Shown: in pieces, positions 23,487 to 34,343 of the stretch
Position numbering within the stretch: the first letter of the stretch is position 1
Layout of the letters: each line of letters begins with the position of its first letter
Assembly (NCBI GenBank): GCA_032622095.1
Contig: CP136068.1
Coordinates: 150,053,365-150,117,364, forward strand
Origin: Siphonodentalium dalli
Lineage: Eukaryota; Mollusca; Scaphopoda; Gadilida; Siphonodentaliidae
DNA: 64,000 bases
Reading direction: 5' to 3'
Made by a program: the position numbers and the translations under genes
Notes under the pieces: model-generated
The model's input: only the letters and a program-made list of their open reading frames with translations
What the model was told of the DNA's origin: nothing
The model's database searches: none

Positions 23487-23843
23487 TAACACAAAGGTTT
23501 TCTTTTTATTATATTATATACAGAAAGACCACGTGGTTCAATAAAATACTGTCGATAACTCAGAATACACATGCTTCAAATGTGTGTAATCTATCTTCTG
23601 TTGGCCCAATATTCTTTGCCGATTGAGCTAAATACATATGATGTCATTTAATGTACGTTACCATTGACTTATTGGCCACCTTTCTACTTATTGGCCGACT
23701 TTTTCACTTATTGGCTTTTGTTACTTATGATGCAGGTAGCGTTCTACTTATTGCAGCCGATAACCTATAGCTAATTAATGATGGTGTGTATGTAGATGTA
23801 CCTTCTGCCGCAGTCCATCTGTTATTGTCAAGACTTGGTTTTT

Positions 23844-24059
23844 TCATTGTTTTTCTTTTCTTAGCCCAAGACCTGAGCTAATGCTCAGCTCTTCCTGGCT
23901 GAACAGAATGTCAATGTGTTGGTTGAATAAGTATCCTGCTGGATCAGGTTTGCTACTCGCAGCAGCTTGTGCCTTGGACAGGGTTGTTATATGCACCAAA
24001 AGATCCGCAAATCTCTCTGGATGGTTGGCGTCCACCAACAATTGTCCCAAGACAATAGT
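23844..24059 (-). CDS. host gene, terminal exon (unrecognised protein)
   Basis: Last coding exon of a spliced minus-strand gene. A pyrimidine-rich acceptor (TTTCTATTCTCTTTTAG on the minus strand) opens a 216-nt exon in phase 0 encoding 71 residues, starting TIVLGQLLVDANHPERFADL and ending LGLRKEKQ before TGA. It joins in phase to the exon at 26777-26850. The composition is alpha-helical with an Ala/Lys/Ser-rich central part, suggesting a helical-repeat C-terminus, but I do not recognise the family. It is counted as real because four upstream exons chain with exactly compatible phases. Confidence 0.7.
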   Translation of the reverse strand, partial: TIVLGQLLVDANHPERFADLLVHITTLSKAQAAASSKPDPAGYLFNQHIDILFSQEELSISSGLGLRKEKQ

Positions 24060-24108
24060 CTAAAAGAGAATAGAAACATATAACGATGTATTAGGATGAT
24101 CAATTTTT

Positions 24109-25474
24109 ATGTTTACCCATACCATAGTATGGTAAACATAGTGTCGTTGCCCGGATTGACCACTCGTCGTTCGTCCGTCTGTCCGTCTGTATGTCTGTCC
24201 GTAGACACTTTACGAGTAATGCGATAACTCAAACATTTTCTATCCGATCGAAACCAAATTTTGTATATCGGTTTCTCAGCCCAAAATACAGATCGAGTTC
24301 GAATTTGATCCGAGATTTTGTTACAGAGTTATGGCCCTTTTTCAACTTAGAATTCACGCATTCTGCCATAACTCAAACATTTTTTATCTGATTGGAATCA
24401 AATTTGGTATGTGGGTTTCACAGCCAAAAATACAGATCGAGATCGAATATGGGTTTGATCCGATTAATTTTAAAGGAGTTATGACCCTTTTTCGAAAAAC
24501 AAAATTGAAAAAAAAATTGAAAAAAATTTAAATTTATTTTTAACTTTTATAATACCGGGTAATAATAAAAAAAAATGTCATTGACATTGTCATTTGTTTT
24601 CATTTAGATAATGATGATTATGATAAAAGTTGATAAAAAGATTTCCAATGTGTCCCTTTAATTTTTTTAAATAATTAAAAACAAATTTTTAAGTTAAAAA
24701 AATTTGAAAAACTAACACCATTATAACTCTGGCAAGGGTACCCCGAATCACCACACCAAATTTGATTAAATCGGTCCAAAATCTTGTGTTATGTACTGGT
24801 AAATCTGTTTGGAGCAACATTAAATCCAATTCACTAATTGCCTTTGGACTACTTAGCTATTGATAAGGCTATATTATTTTCTGATGTCTCTTATGCCAAT
24901 GTGCAAATAATCTGATAAAGAAGGCTATGGTATCTAATTTAAAATAAAGATTCAACAATAAACATCACATGATATTAACAGTAGACTTGGACATCTGTGC
25001 TGCAGAGTTATATCTTCAGATGGTCTGATATCATTATAATTGTTATTGGTTTAATACAGAGGTCAGTGTTCAACATAAACAATTCCTGTGATATTTTGAC
25101 AGCTCTGCTATATAATTGATATTAATGGGTCAGTGGTGAGGTTGCTTATTTGTATACTAGGAGACATTATTATTGTAAACTTAAATTGGACTCTCTTAAC
25201 CCAAGTATTCCATGTCCAGGTCACACCTACACATTTAACCCATGGGCTTGCTGGCTATGGCGGTTTAGCATTACAGATCCTGTACCAGTGCATTCTCTTA
25301 TATAAATGCCAGTGACCCATAAATTCCAATAATTTGTGGTATGTACATTTGTCTATAATAGTACATAACAGTATACTCTATAATTCAACACCAAAACTCT
25401 CATTTATCCGATCATATTAAATTTTTATCGCCAAGGGATGGGTTAACATCTGCCGATCGTGATCGGCCTCTCGT
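24109..25474 (+). repeat. left arm of ~1.1-1.4 kb inverted repeat
   Basis: Runs from a hairpin (24109-24139) with CGTCCGTCTGTCCGTCTG through two TTTTTATCTG-type units, ACTAACACCATTATAACTCT and onward to a GCCGATCGTGATCGGC terminus. It is mirrored at 27409-28498. The arms are visibly diverged and of different length. It lies in the intron between the last two exons of the host gene. Confidence 0.8.
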
Positions 25475-26521
25475 TTAAATTCATGATGCAATACATCATT
25501 TCGTTATAAGCTCGTTTTGAAAAAAAAAACATTGAAAATGTGTGTTATTAGTATGTCTGTCTGTTTGTTTGTCTTTTTTTGTTTCTGGATGATAACTTTA
25601 GTAAGTCTGAAATGAGTCTGAACTTACAGCCCTGGGAATTAGCCTAGGTCTTAAGCAGAGACAACATCAGTTTGCCTAGGCAATATTTAGGCAATAATAT
25701 TGCCTAGGTAAAATACGTTCATTATGTTACTAACTTTCATGCTGTCAATCAAAATTAAAACCTCTTTACTAGTGTCCAAACTGACTGCCTTTCACTCTTC
25801 TTTACATACCGGTATATTATTCTGCAATATCATCTATACAGTGACATTGACTTAATTTGACTACAAGGACACTGTTCGGGAGATGGTTGGGAAATTGTAC
25901 ATATATGTTGAGTAGTGGCCTGGAAAAAGTGTTTCCCAATTTAACTAAGAATTTAGTGTTAAAATTGTCCACAATGTCTTATAAAACTAATCATAGTAAT
26001 CATAATAAAAGGTCGCCGACTATGTGTCCCTCGAAATGTGGCTTTTTAGTATGGATAACTTTTTCAAATTTCATTGGACCATGACCAAATTCAAACTTGG
26101 CCTTTGTCTTCAGAAATAAAAACCATGTACCAAATATCAAGAGATGCAGTTGAATTGAAAAACACTCAGATAACTAAAAGTAACTCCTCAGTTTGTTTTT
26201 ATTTGGATATCTTTTATCAAATTTGACAATCTAAATCACCTAGAGGTAGAGCTCATTTTAAACCGAAACGCAGTTTAATTGTTAGCTACCGTAGCTGAGT
26301 CAAATACACATATATGTACATGTAAAACTTGACAACATTAAAGAGGGTTGCTCTTTTATGCATGCCTATCATGTTCCTATATCGTGATAGGCATGGGCAC
26401 GATATGATACAGGCATTGTTTTAAAGTGTACCCCAATACAATTAAATCATGATCAGAATCATTACAGGCCTATTTCAAACTAACAAAATTTTCCTCAACA
26501 TCATACTGAAGTTGACTGAAC

Positions 26522-26656
26522 CACAGGAGCTTGGAATTTGGTCAAAACCCCTCTTTTATTGGCGGAACCACCACCCGGGACCAAACGAGACCTTTGGTCC
26601 CAGGTGGTGGTTCCGCCAATAAAAGAGGGGTTTTGACCAAATTCCAAGCTCCTGTG
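26522..26656. mobile_element. near-perfect foldback MITE
   Basis: CACAGGAGCTTGGAATTTGG and its complement bracket a 135-bp palindrome with centre GACCAAACGAGACCTTTGGTC. It is intronic in the host gene. Confidence 0.88.
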
Positions 26657-26776
26657 ATTTTATCAAATTAGTAGGACAAAACATAATAAATTTGATCAGA
26701 CTAAGTTTTTGAATTTTTCACCAACAAGTTCACAATATGTCTTGAATAAGTAGCTTTTCTCTGAAGAATAATTTAC

Positions 26777-26850
26777 CTGTTTAGAAGGCTTTCCAAGCAA
26801 AGCAATTCCCAATTCCCTTCCAATATATGTCAATTGACACTGTTGACTGG
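26777..26850 (-). CDS. host gene, penultimate exon found
   Basis: A 74-nt exon with minus-strand acceptor TATTTTCTTCATAG and donor CAG|GTAAAT. It enters with two bases completing a codon from the upstream exon and leaves in phase 0. It encodes 24 complete codons after the shared one, reading SQQCQLTYIGRELGIALLGK and then PSKQ. It joins smoothly to both neighbours. Confidence 0.7.
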
Positions 26851-27020
26851 CTATGAAGAAAATACAAAATTCATGTTTGAATAAATAAAATTTAATGTGG
26901 GCGATTGATCCAAATGTGAAATCTAAGATGGTCACTGGAGGCCATGTTTTTTATCAAATATGGGGAAAAATCTGTGATTCTCATCTAGAGGTCATACCTG
27001 AGATCTATTTAAAAAAGAGA

Positions 27021-27117
27021 TGTTGATTTGCTTGCGTTCCATAGAGTATGGATGCAAGTTGGTCGACCAACTTGCATCGACCAACTTGCATCCATACTCT
27101 ATGAAACAAAATCAACA
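27021..27117. repeat. foldback element
   Basis: TGTTGATTTGCTTGC / complementary end with an inner ATCCATACTCTATG arm; the centre contains GGTCGACC and a partial duplication. Confidence 0.75.
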
Positions 27118-27408
27118 TCCATTACTTATATTTACACTTAATCAAGTCAACTGGCAGACTAAAAGAGTTTTAAGCGCCCATTTCCAACATTATTATCGTG
27201 GCTCGGTGCAAGTTGCGTCTACACAAAAATAGTGCAAGTTGGGGTCAGCACGCGACGTCATTTGACATAATTTCAACCAACCAATGTCCTGCATTTATAT
27301 TCCACAATACAAATGTATGTGTGAGTGTAAATATATAAAAATTGGTGATGATTGGAAGAGGAATGTATAGCCTGTAGGATGTGATGATGGTATTCAGTTA
27401 TCCAAAAA

Positions 27409-28498
27409 AAGAGAGGCCGATCACGATCGGCATATGTTAACCCATCCCTTGGCGATAGGAAATTACTATGATCGGAATCATAAATGAGAGTTTTGGTGTT
27501 GAATTATAGAGTATACTGTTATGTACTATTATAGACAAATGTCCATAACAAAAAACTTATTGGAATTTATGGGTCACTCACATTTATATAAGAGAATGCA
27601 CTGGTACAGCTAAACCACCACAGCCTTGGGTTAAATGTGATAGGTGGCCTGGACATGGAATACTTGGGTTAAGAGAGTCCAATTTAAGTTTACAATAATA
27701 ATGTATCAAATTCTACCAACAATATAATATACAGATAAGCCACCTGACTGCTGACCCATTAATATCAATTATATGGCAGAGCTGTCAACAAATCACAAGA
27801 ATTGTTTAAGTTGAACACTGACCTCTCTATTAAACCAATAACAATTATAATGACTTCAGCCCATCTGAAGATATCACTCTGCAGCACAGATGTCCAAGTC
27901 TAATGTTAATACCATGTGATGTTTATTGCTTTCTTTATCAGATTATTTGCACATCAATTGGCATAAGAGACATCAGAAAATAATATAACCTTATCAATAG
28001 CTAAGTAGTTCAAAGGCATGGGTTGGAATTTGTGAATTGGGTTTAAAGTCGCTCCAAACAAATTTACCAGTACATAACACAAGATTATGGACCGATTTAA
28101 ACCAAATTTGGTGTGGTGACTCGGGGTACCCTTAGCAGAGTTATAATGGTGTTAGTTTTTCAAATTTTTTTGTTTTTTTTATTATTTAAACAAAAATTAT
28201 TTTATTATATATTATTTTTATTTATTTATTTATATTCATCTTTTTTTTATATAAATTGAGCAAGGAAATCAATCTAAATAATTTTTTTCAAAAAAGGGCC
28301 ATAACTCAGTTAAATAGTTTGATCTGTATTTTGGGCTGAGAAACTCACATACCAAATTTCGTTGCGATCAGATAGAAAATATTTGAGTTATCGCACCATG
28401 CGTAAAGTGTCTACGTACAGACAGACAGACAGACGCACGGCAAGTGGTCAATCCAGACAACGACACTATGTTTACCATACTATGGTATGGGTAAACAT
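27409..28498 (-). repeat. right arm of ~1.1-1.4 kb inverted repeat
   Basis: Inverted partner of 24109-25474, beginning at GAGAGGCCGATCACGATC and ending in the TACCATACTATGGTA hairpin at 28468-28498 preceded by CAGACAGACAGACAGACG. Confidence 0.8.
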
Positions 28499-28697
28499 AA
28501 AAACAAAATGTAAAATCCAAGATAGTCATGTATTTTAATGAATTTTCCAAAACAAAAATGATTGCTTACATCTATTTAAGCTCATCCGAAATATCCATAG
28601 AAATTTTTTGACAAACAGATGAGGGATGTAGCCTGTATGGTGTGCTGAAGGATTTAGTCTTGCAACAAACAAAAATCTAGTTTTCAAATACACCTAC

Positions 28698-28775
28698 TTC
28701 CAGTATTTTCATCTGATGAGATTGTTTCTACCCTCTTCTCTGTGACATGTGATTCACCATCTGGCTGGTGCAATT
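28698..28775 (-). CDS. host gene, internal exon
   Basis: A 78-nt exon with acceptor TATTCTCTCACAG and donor GTAGGTG on the minus strand. Two bases complete the split codon from the upstream microexon, 25 codons follow (LHQPDGESHVTEKRVETISS then DENTG), and one base is left for the next exon. It is polar and probably disordered. An alternative donor four bases further (AG|GTGTAT) is possible but would break the phase. Confidence 0.65.
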
Positions 28776-29603
28776 CTGTGAGAGAATATGTGGAGAAAAC
28801 AGAAGTTTATATTTGTGACATACAGAATTTATCTGTCACTGAACATGTCTGCAGTGACAAAGTATAGATATGAATTTCAATAATACACACTTTCAATGTT
28901 GGCCCTCAATGGAATAAGGTGTTGATAGGTTAACTGGATCATGGATAATCAGTGTTTGCTAAGTGTCACTGACCTTATTACTGCATGGGATTTTCTTGAT
29001 CTTGACCAGTTGTTATTCTGTGGGACTTTAAAGACATGATTTTGAACCACTCCCATATCTGGTCCACTAAATTCACTCGAAAGAACCCTGCCTTGACCAA
29101 ACAAGTGTTATCGCCATAGGTTCATCCAGTTATCCCATCAACACGCTATAACTTTTTTTAGGTGAACCAATAGAAGAACTTACAATTCGGAATAATAGTA
29201 CAGGGTGGAAAATCTCCAAAATCATAATAACAGTACAATTTGGAACAATAGCACAGGGTACTTAATTATAAGAGTACCAGATATTCCCTATACTAGTACA
29301 TAGTTTATCATGTGTTTATCTCTCACATTTACAATAATTTATTGTAAATATTAACAATAGACACAAGTGAATATAAAGTTAAATATGTACCCATTAACTG
29401 CAGTAAACATGTATACTTCTATTTTTGAGCAGTTCATACTGACATTTTATTAATCAAAGAATTAGGCAGGTTCACATATCAGACATGGTAAAAATTATTA
29501 AACGTACAGGGCCAACTAAGGAACGTATAGGTGCAAATTTCAATTGAAAAAAAAAATACAAACATACATGTATGACTATTAGGCACTCAAGAGTAATAGT
29601 TAC

Positions 29604-29672
29604 CAATTTCTTGCTGTTTATCTTGCTGTTTCTGTTCATCTTGCTGTTTCTTTTCCTCTAGTTTCTTCTGAG
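29604..29672 (-). CDS. host gene, 69-nt coiled-coil exon
   Basis: A short exon with acceptor CAAACTTTTTAG and donor TTG|GTAACT on the minus strand. It encodes QKKLEEKKQQDEQKQQDKQQ then EI, a strongly charged helical segment predicted to be coiled coil. Phases match exactly on both sides (two bases in, one base out). Confidence 0.68.
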
Positions 29673-30289
29673 CTAAAAAGTTTGAAGAGTTTCATTTCAG
29701 TATGGTACCTGTATAAGATTTCTTTTCGAATCTATACATTTGAACTTGAGACCAAGAAGATATATCTATTCAAGCCTGCTAAGTGCAAATATTGTGCAAT
29801 TTTCTCCAATTTAACAGGGCTAGCTGCACATATCAAAGGAATAAGGCAATATCAAAGAATGAACACACATAACTCATAAGCCAGTGCTCCCTTACATTTT
29901 ATTTTAGCAATCTAATATTGTTCTTGAGATCTATTTATGGTTTTACCACTATGGGTGAATATCTGAAAAGTGTGCAATTTGAAGTTACGACCATTAGCCT
30001 TATAATTACAGGTGTGTGCAACAGGAAAAAAACAAATAATATTTTGTTCTATTAAAGTATCATAGTACTTATAAACAGGTACATGTATGTGAGGCTCCTA
30101 ATGGGATATATGGGAGACTGGCACAATATATTTAATGCTGCACCAGTCATGAAGGTGTTAAAAATGCACCAAGTCAAATCTCAAATTTTAAATTGTGAAA
30201 CACTATAATTAATGACATGGTTAAAAATATTTTAACAATTAATAAAAATATCACAACTTCAAGTAAAAGTACTGTAACAAACAACATAC

Positions 30290-30338
30290 CACAAAATAAT
30301 TGAACATTTCTTGATTCCAGTTCTTGGACATAGTTTTG
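30290..30338 (-). CDS. host gene, most upstream exon found
   Basis: A 49-nt exon with acceptor ACATTTTAG and donor G|GTATGT on the minus strand, encoding QNYVQELESRNVQLFC plus one base. Phase 0 on entry, so further coding exons must lie upstream (higher coordinates), possibly beyond the repeats or outside the window. It continues as the same helical or coiled-coil segment as the 69-nt exon. Gene identity is unknown. Confidence 0.62.
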
Positions 30339-31552
30339 CTAAAATGTTTTAAGAGTTTCATTTCAAGATAGATATTGGATAATTTCAATCTTTCAAATTA
30401 ATGATATGAAGCAAGGAACACTCAGGACGCTCAAGTCACTGATAAACAAATGCCAATGGTCCAGCCAATGACATATACTGGAAATAGTTCATTTATAAAG
30501 GATCTCAGTTGAGTTTCTATTTAATACCGGTATATGGAACTCATTAACCGAGTTCATTAAATTTGATTTGAGCAAAGGTTTACCGAGGCTCAAATCGAAT
30601 TTACATGATCAAATAAATGCAAAGTTTTTATTGAAAACAACAATCATAAACTTCAGCGATCACAAGTCATTTAAATTATGATGTGACATCATCGCACGCA
30701 CTAATATTACACGTGTGTCTTACCAATAATTATGAAGCTGGTTTTGTGAATTAATTACATGTATGTGATAAATTAGAAATATGTTTCAAGAGTGCTATAA
30801 TATTGGATACGGTACAAAATTCATGGAAATAACTTCTTTATGGTTTTCTTTGTTTAAATGTTATCACCCTACTACTATGTGTGACATAATTATTATTTCG
30901 ACGACACTAATATTTACTGTTACAGCATGTAAAAAAAACATTTGAAATGTCGCATGCCAAAAACGACTACATAATTATTGTTTCGATGCTTTACTGTGAC
31001 CAGCAAAACATGCGAAAATGCTGCATGTTTTTTATCTGTACATATCTGTCTAATTTGTCATGTGCTGAGAGCAACATAATGTACAACACAAATTTGTCGC
31101 TTTCAACGTGAACAACAAAACATCTGACATTATCACATTTTTTTGTGGCGCACCGAAAGCGACAAATTAGGTTCGAAAGCAATGAAACATCAACATTTTG
31201 TCACTTGTAAGTTTATTGCATGACAAATTATGTAAAATGTCACATGTTTTCTTGCATTCCGAAGGCAACACAACTTCACAAAACTTCACTTGCAACAAAA
31301 TGTGCGACATAATGTCGAATGTTTTGTCAATTTGAACCCGCGATGACTAATGTTGCATTAGCAAACGGTGAATTTGTATTCATCCAAACCTAATTTCAAT
31401 TATCAGATTATCTAAAAATCTGAATTTTTTTTGTTGAGAAGTTGTCTCCATGCAAATTGTGATAGGCCTAGAAACAAAATTCAAATGTCAACTGGTCAAC
31501 AAGTCTGACTCAGACCTGGTAATATGGCTAATGGGGTAAGCCATGATCAGCA
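30339..31552. other. gene-free stretch
   Basis: No exon with compatible phase recognised. It contains degenerate repeats of the ACAAATTATG...ACATGTTTT type around 30,940-31,330. Confidence 0.4.
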
Positions 31553-32578
31553 GATCAGGTCAGGCACATCCTTAATTCCACTATTATAGTGATATTCCAC
31601 TATTATAGTGGTATTTGACCATTACCGTTTTGTTAATTTGATAAAAGTGGGATAATCCAAAATAATATTTCCCACAAATATTATTCAAAATCAGATCGCA
31701 CTAACTCGATACCATGCATATAGTTTGTCCAGGAGCATTATTAATCATGACGACACACGATATAAAGCAACTCAATTTAATAGCATGTAATTAGTTGAAA
31801 TATTGTTATGAAGGAGCGATTGAGTCATCCTGCTATTGTCATTTAGAACGGGACATATTCGTAATGCTAGGGTCATTGTCACAAGGCTCCGGTCACATTC
31901 GTAGCCAGCTTTTTAAATCGATCACAAATGTAGCGAGCTTTTCGCCGGCGATCACATTCGTAGCCAGCTTTTCTAATTCCATGCTTTATATGGCACGAAA
32001 TATGACGTCATCGCGTTCGTGACTAAAATATCGACGTCATGCTCCAAAACTGACTTCGTTTATCAACTTATATTGAAATATAATTCGAGCATCGAACGAC
32101 ATTGATCGGAAACCTTAGGTTATTAGATGAACTAATATAAAATTTAAATTATGTTGTTTTTCATTCATCAACTCAGAAAAATGAGACTAACCTAATCTTG
32201 TTCATTGAGGTTCGCATGAATATGAAAAGCTGGCTACAAATGTGATCGCCGTAGAAAAGCTGGCTACATTTGTGATCGATTTAAAAAGCTGGCTACGAAT
32301 GTGACAGGAGCCTGTGACAATGACCCCATCAACATTAGTAATAGTATAATATTATTGAATATCAAAGCTGGCGCAAGAGATTGCACAACGAAATTTTGTC
32401 GGAAGACTTCATTCGCTGCGATATTGTTATGACTTATGAGTGACATTTGGCTGTGCACTGGTATGCGCCGTCTTCTATTCCCTACGCAAATAAAGGAAAC
32501 ATGAATATGTTACAGTCAAATATCACTATAATTGAGGAATATCGCTATAATAGTGCAATTCAGGATGTGCCTGACCTG
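31553..32578. mobile_element. ~1.03 kb foldback element with long terminal inverted repeats
   Basis: The outer ends CAGGTCAGGCACATCCTTA and AGGATGTGCCTGACCTG are inverted. CACTATTATAGTG motifs follow on both sides, and an inner inverted block (31871-31978 with 32220-32330) carries tandem AAAAGCTGGCTAC(A/G)AATGTG units. No transposase is seen. Confidence 0.75.
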
Positions 32579-33590
32579 TGAAATTTCGAGATACCGGCAA
32601 CCAAAATGCTAATATTGTCCTATATATCACCTTTTCAGTCATTGCGTTCATAAAAGAATTTGAACATACAAAGCTGGCAATAAAAAGACAAACGACGAGT
32701 CTTCTAAATCATCGTCATCATTGTTGTAAATCGAATCTAATCGATGTTGTAAAAATATTTAAGACTTCGTCGTTGGTCGCCATTTTAAGTTGTTGTTGTA
32801 AAATGATTGTCGTTCAAACTTTATCAGAACCAGGGTTATCATTTTACGGTGAATACCGAGCTTTGCCGAATGCTGCACTGATACTACTGATTCTGTATAC
32901 AGTAAAAGGTAGCCTCACGTTACCAACGAATCACACGCCCGTTCGTCGAATGGAGCAACTTGAGAGCTATATTCTTCTATCTCCACTGTGGACCAATGAA
33001 TCTATTTATTTTGTACCACGTTATTAAATACATTTCAGTGCTAACATGTTGTATCTCTGACCTTTAATATATAGAAAGCAATGGAACCCGAAATTGAGTG
33101 CCAGCGAATTGACTGGTTGGAAATAATGCTTTCTCACTCATAAGTGTGAACATCTTATTTCTAGGATAATTATTTGGTTAAAATAACACAGAAAATGGCG
33201 TGATTTGGGATTTTTTCAAGTTTATATGATTGAAAAGCACAAAAACTACTATAGCACGAAAAAAACTGAAAATTTTACGCAAATGGTTCTATCTCCGAAG
33301 TGTTTTTTCGTGATGACACCCAATATATAATATGTTTTGTCTGGAAACTCGTCATATAATAGTATTTTTATACCAGCTACCATACCCGCTGTGTATACTA
33401 TATATCTTCCAAAACAGAATGAGAACATGTGAACTGTGGGGTCAAAACTAAACTCGATTTCCCACAAAAATGAAAATATGGAGATAGAACATTTTAGTTC
33501 TGACGCCACGTTGATATCGATGGTTGTTTTTCTAACCTTTATATTGTCACCGGAGTTTGCTTGCTGTCTTGTTTTGGGTCATCAAAGGAA
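32579..33590. other. gene-free stretch
   Basis: No convincing gene. A segment around 33470-33510 (GGAGATAGAACATTTTAGTT) is shared, inverted, with 4480-4520, marking a dispersed repeat. Confidence 0.4.
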
Positions 33591-34315
33591 GTGCCGGGTT
33601 AGTCACCGCATGATTGGTATAGCACGATGTATGTATAATTATGGAAAAAATACTGCCGCTCTAACGAGGCTATTCCTATCTCCAGAATAAAATACCGGGA
33701 ATGGTATCATGCATTATTTCTTGTTTTGAAGATTTTTGGGGGGGGGGGTGCTTCTAAGTCGCTGTTTGATTCAACTATATAGACTGAACCTGGTTAATCC
33801 CCCCATATCTTTGCTCAACAATAAAGTACTTTGTGTGTAGGTCATCTCACTGCCCGGTCGAAATGTAAGATGACTCGGGTTATTCACCCTAATGTTAGGA
33901 TCAAATATGAGTATCAGGGTTAGTAACCTATACGTGCCAGTCGACGAGAGGATATACCTGAAGTCAGGACCCGATTGCTTGACTGCCTATATATAATGTT
34001 TGAAGGAGATGTTAACCTGAGTTAGTCTCAAATCGATATAGGTTCCCTGGCTTGGTATTCATTCTCGACAGTATAACTCTGGGATAGTCGACTGTACTAT
34101 ATATGATATATACTCGAGGTCAGTTAACAAAATATGTGGCTTATCACTATTATTTCAATGTTTGGTTCATTAGTATACTATGCATACTTGGACTCTGGCT
34201 CTAATATAAGTTGCCGGGTTGGATTCCACATTGTCACATCTTCGATGGTGAGGTCCCATGGATTATTCACAAGGCTGTTTTCGCTCGAGGATATAGTATG
34301 TCAAGGGTTCGTCAC
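33591..34315. repeat. degenerate ~50-60 bp minisatellite (GGGTTAGTCAC)
   Basis: Variants of CCGGGTTAGTCACC recur at about 33596, 33794, 33877, 33935, 34018, 34205 and 34300, separated by TATAT-rich spacers. The copies are strongly diverged, so copy number is approximate. Confidence 0.5.
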
Positions 34316-34343
34316 TTCACAACTTCAAAATAAAGAGCGATAA

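Noticed and set aside
32720-32790. Minus-strand ATGGCGACC start near 32,785 as first exon of the host gene
   Set aside because: It hits a stop after about 21 codons with no convincing donor site; could not be linked in phase to the exon at 30338.
33249-33509. 86-residue minus-strand frame
   Set aside because: Lies in a dispersed repeat shared with 4480-4520; no start context or domain.
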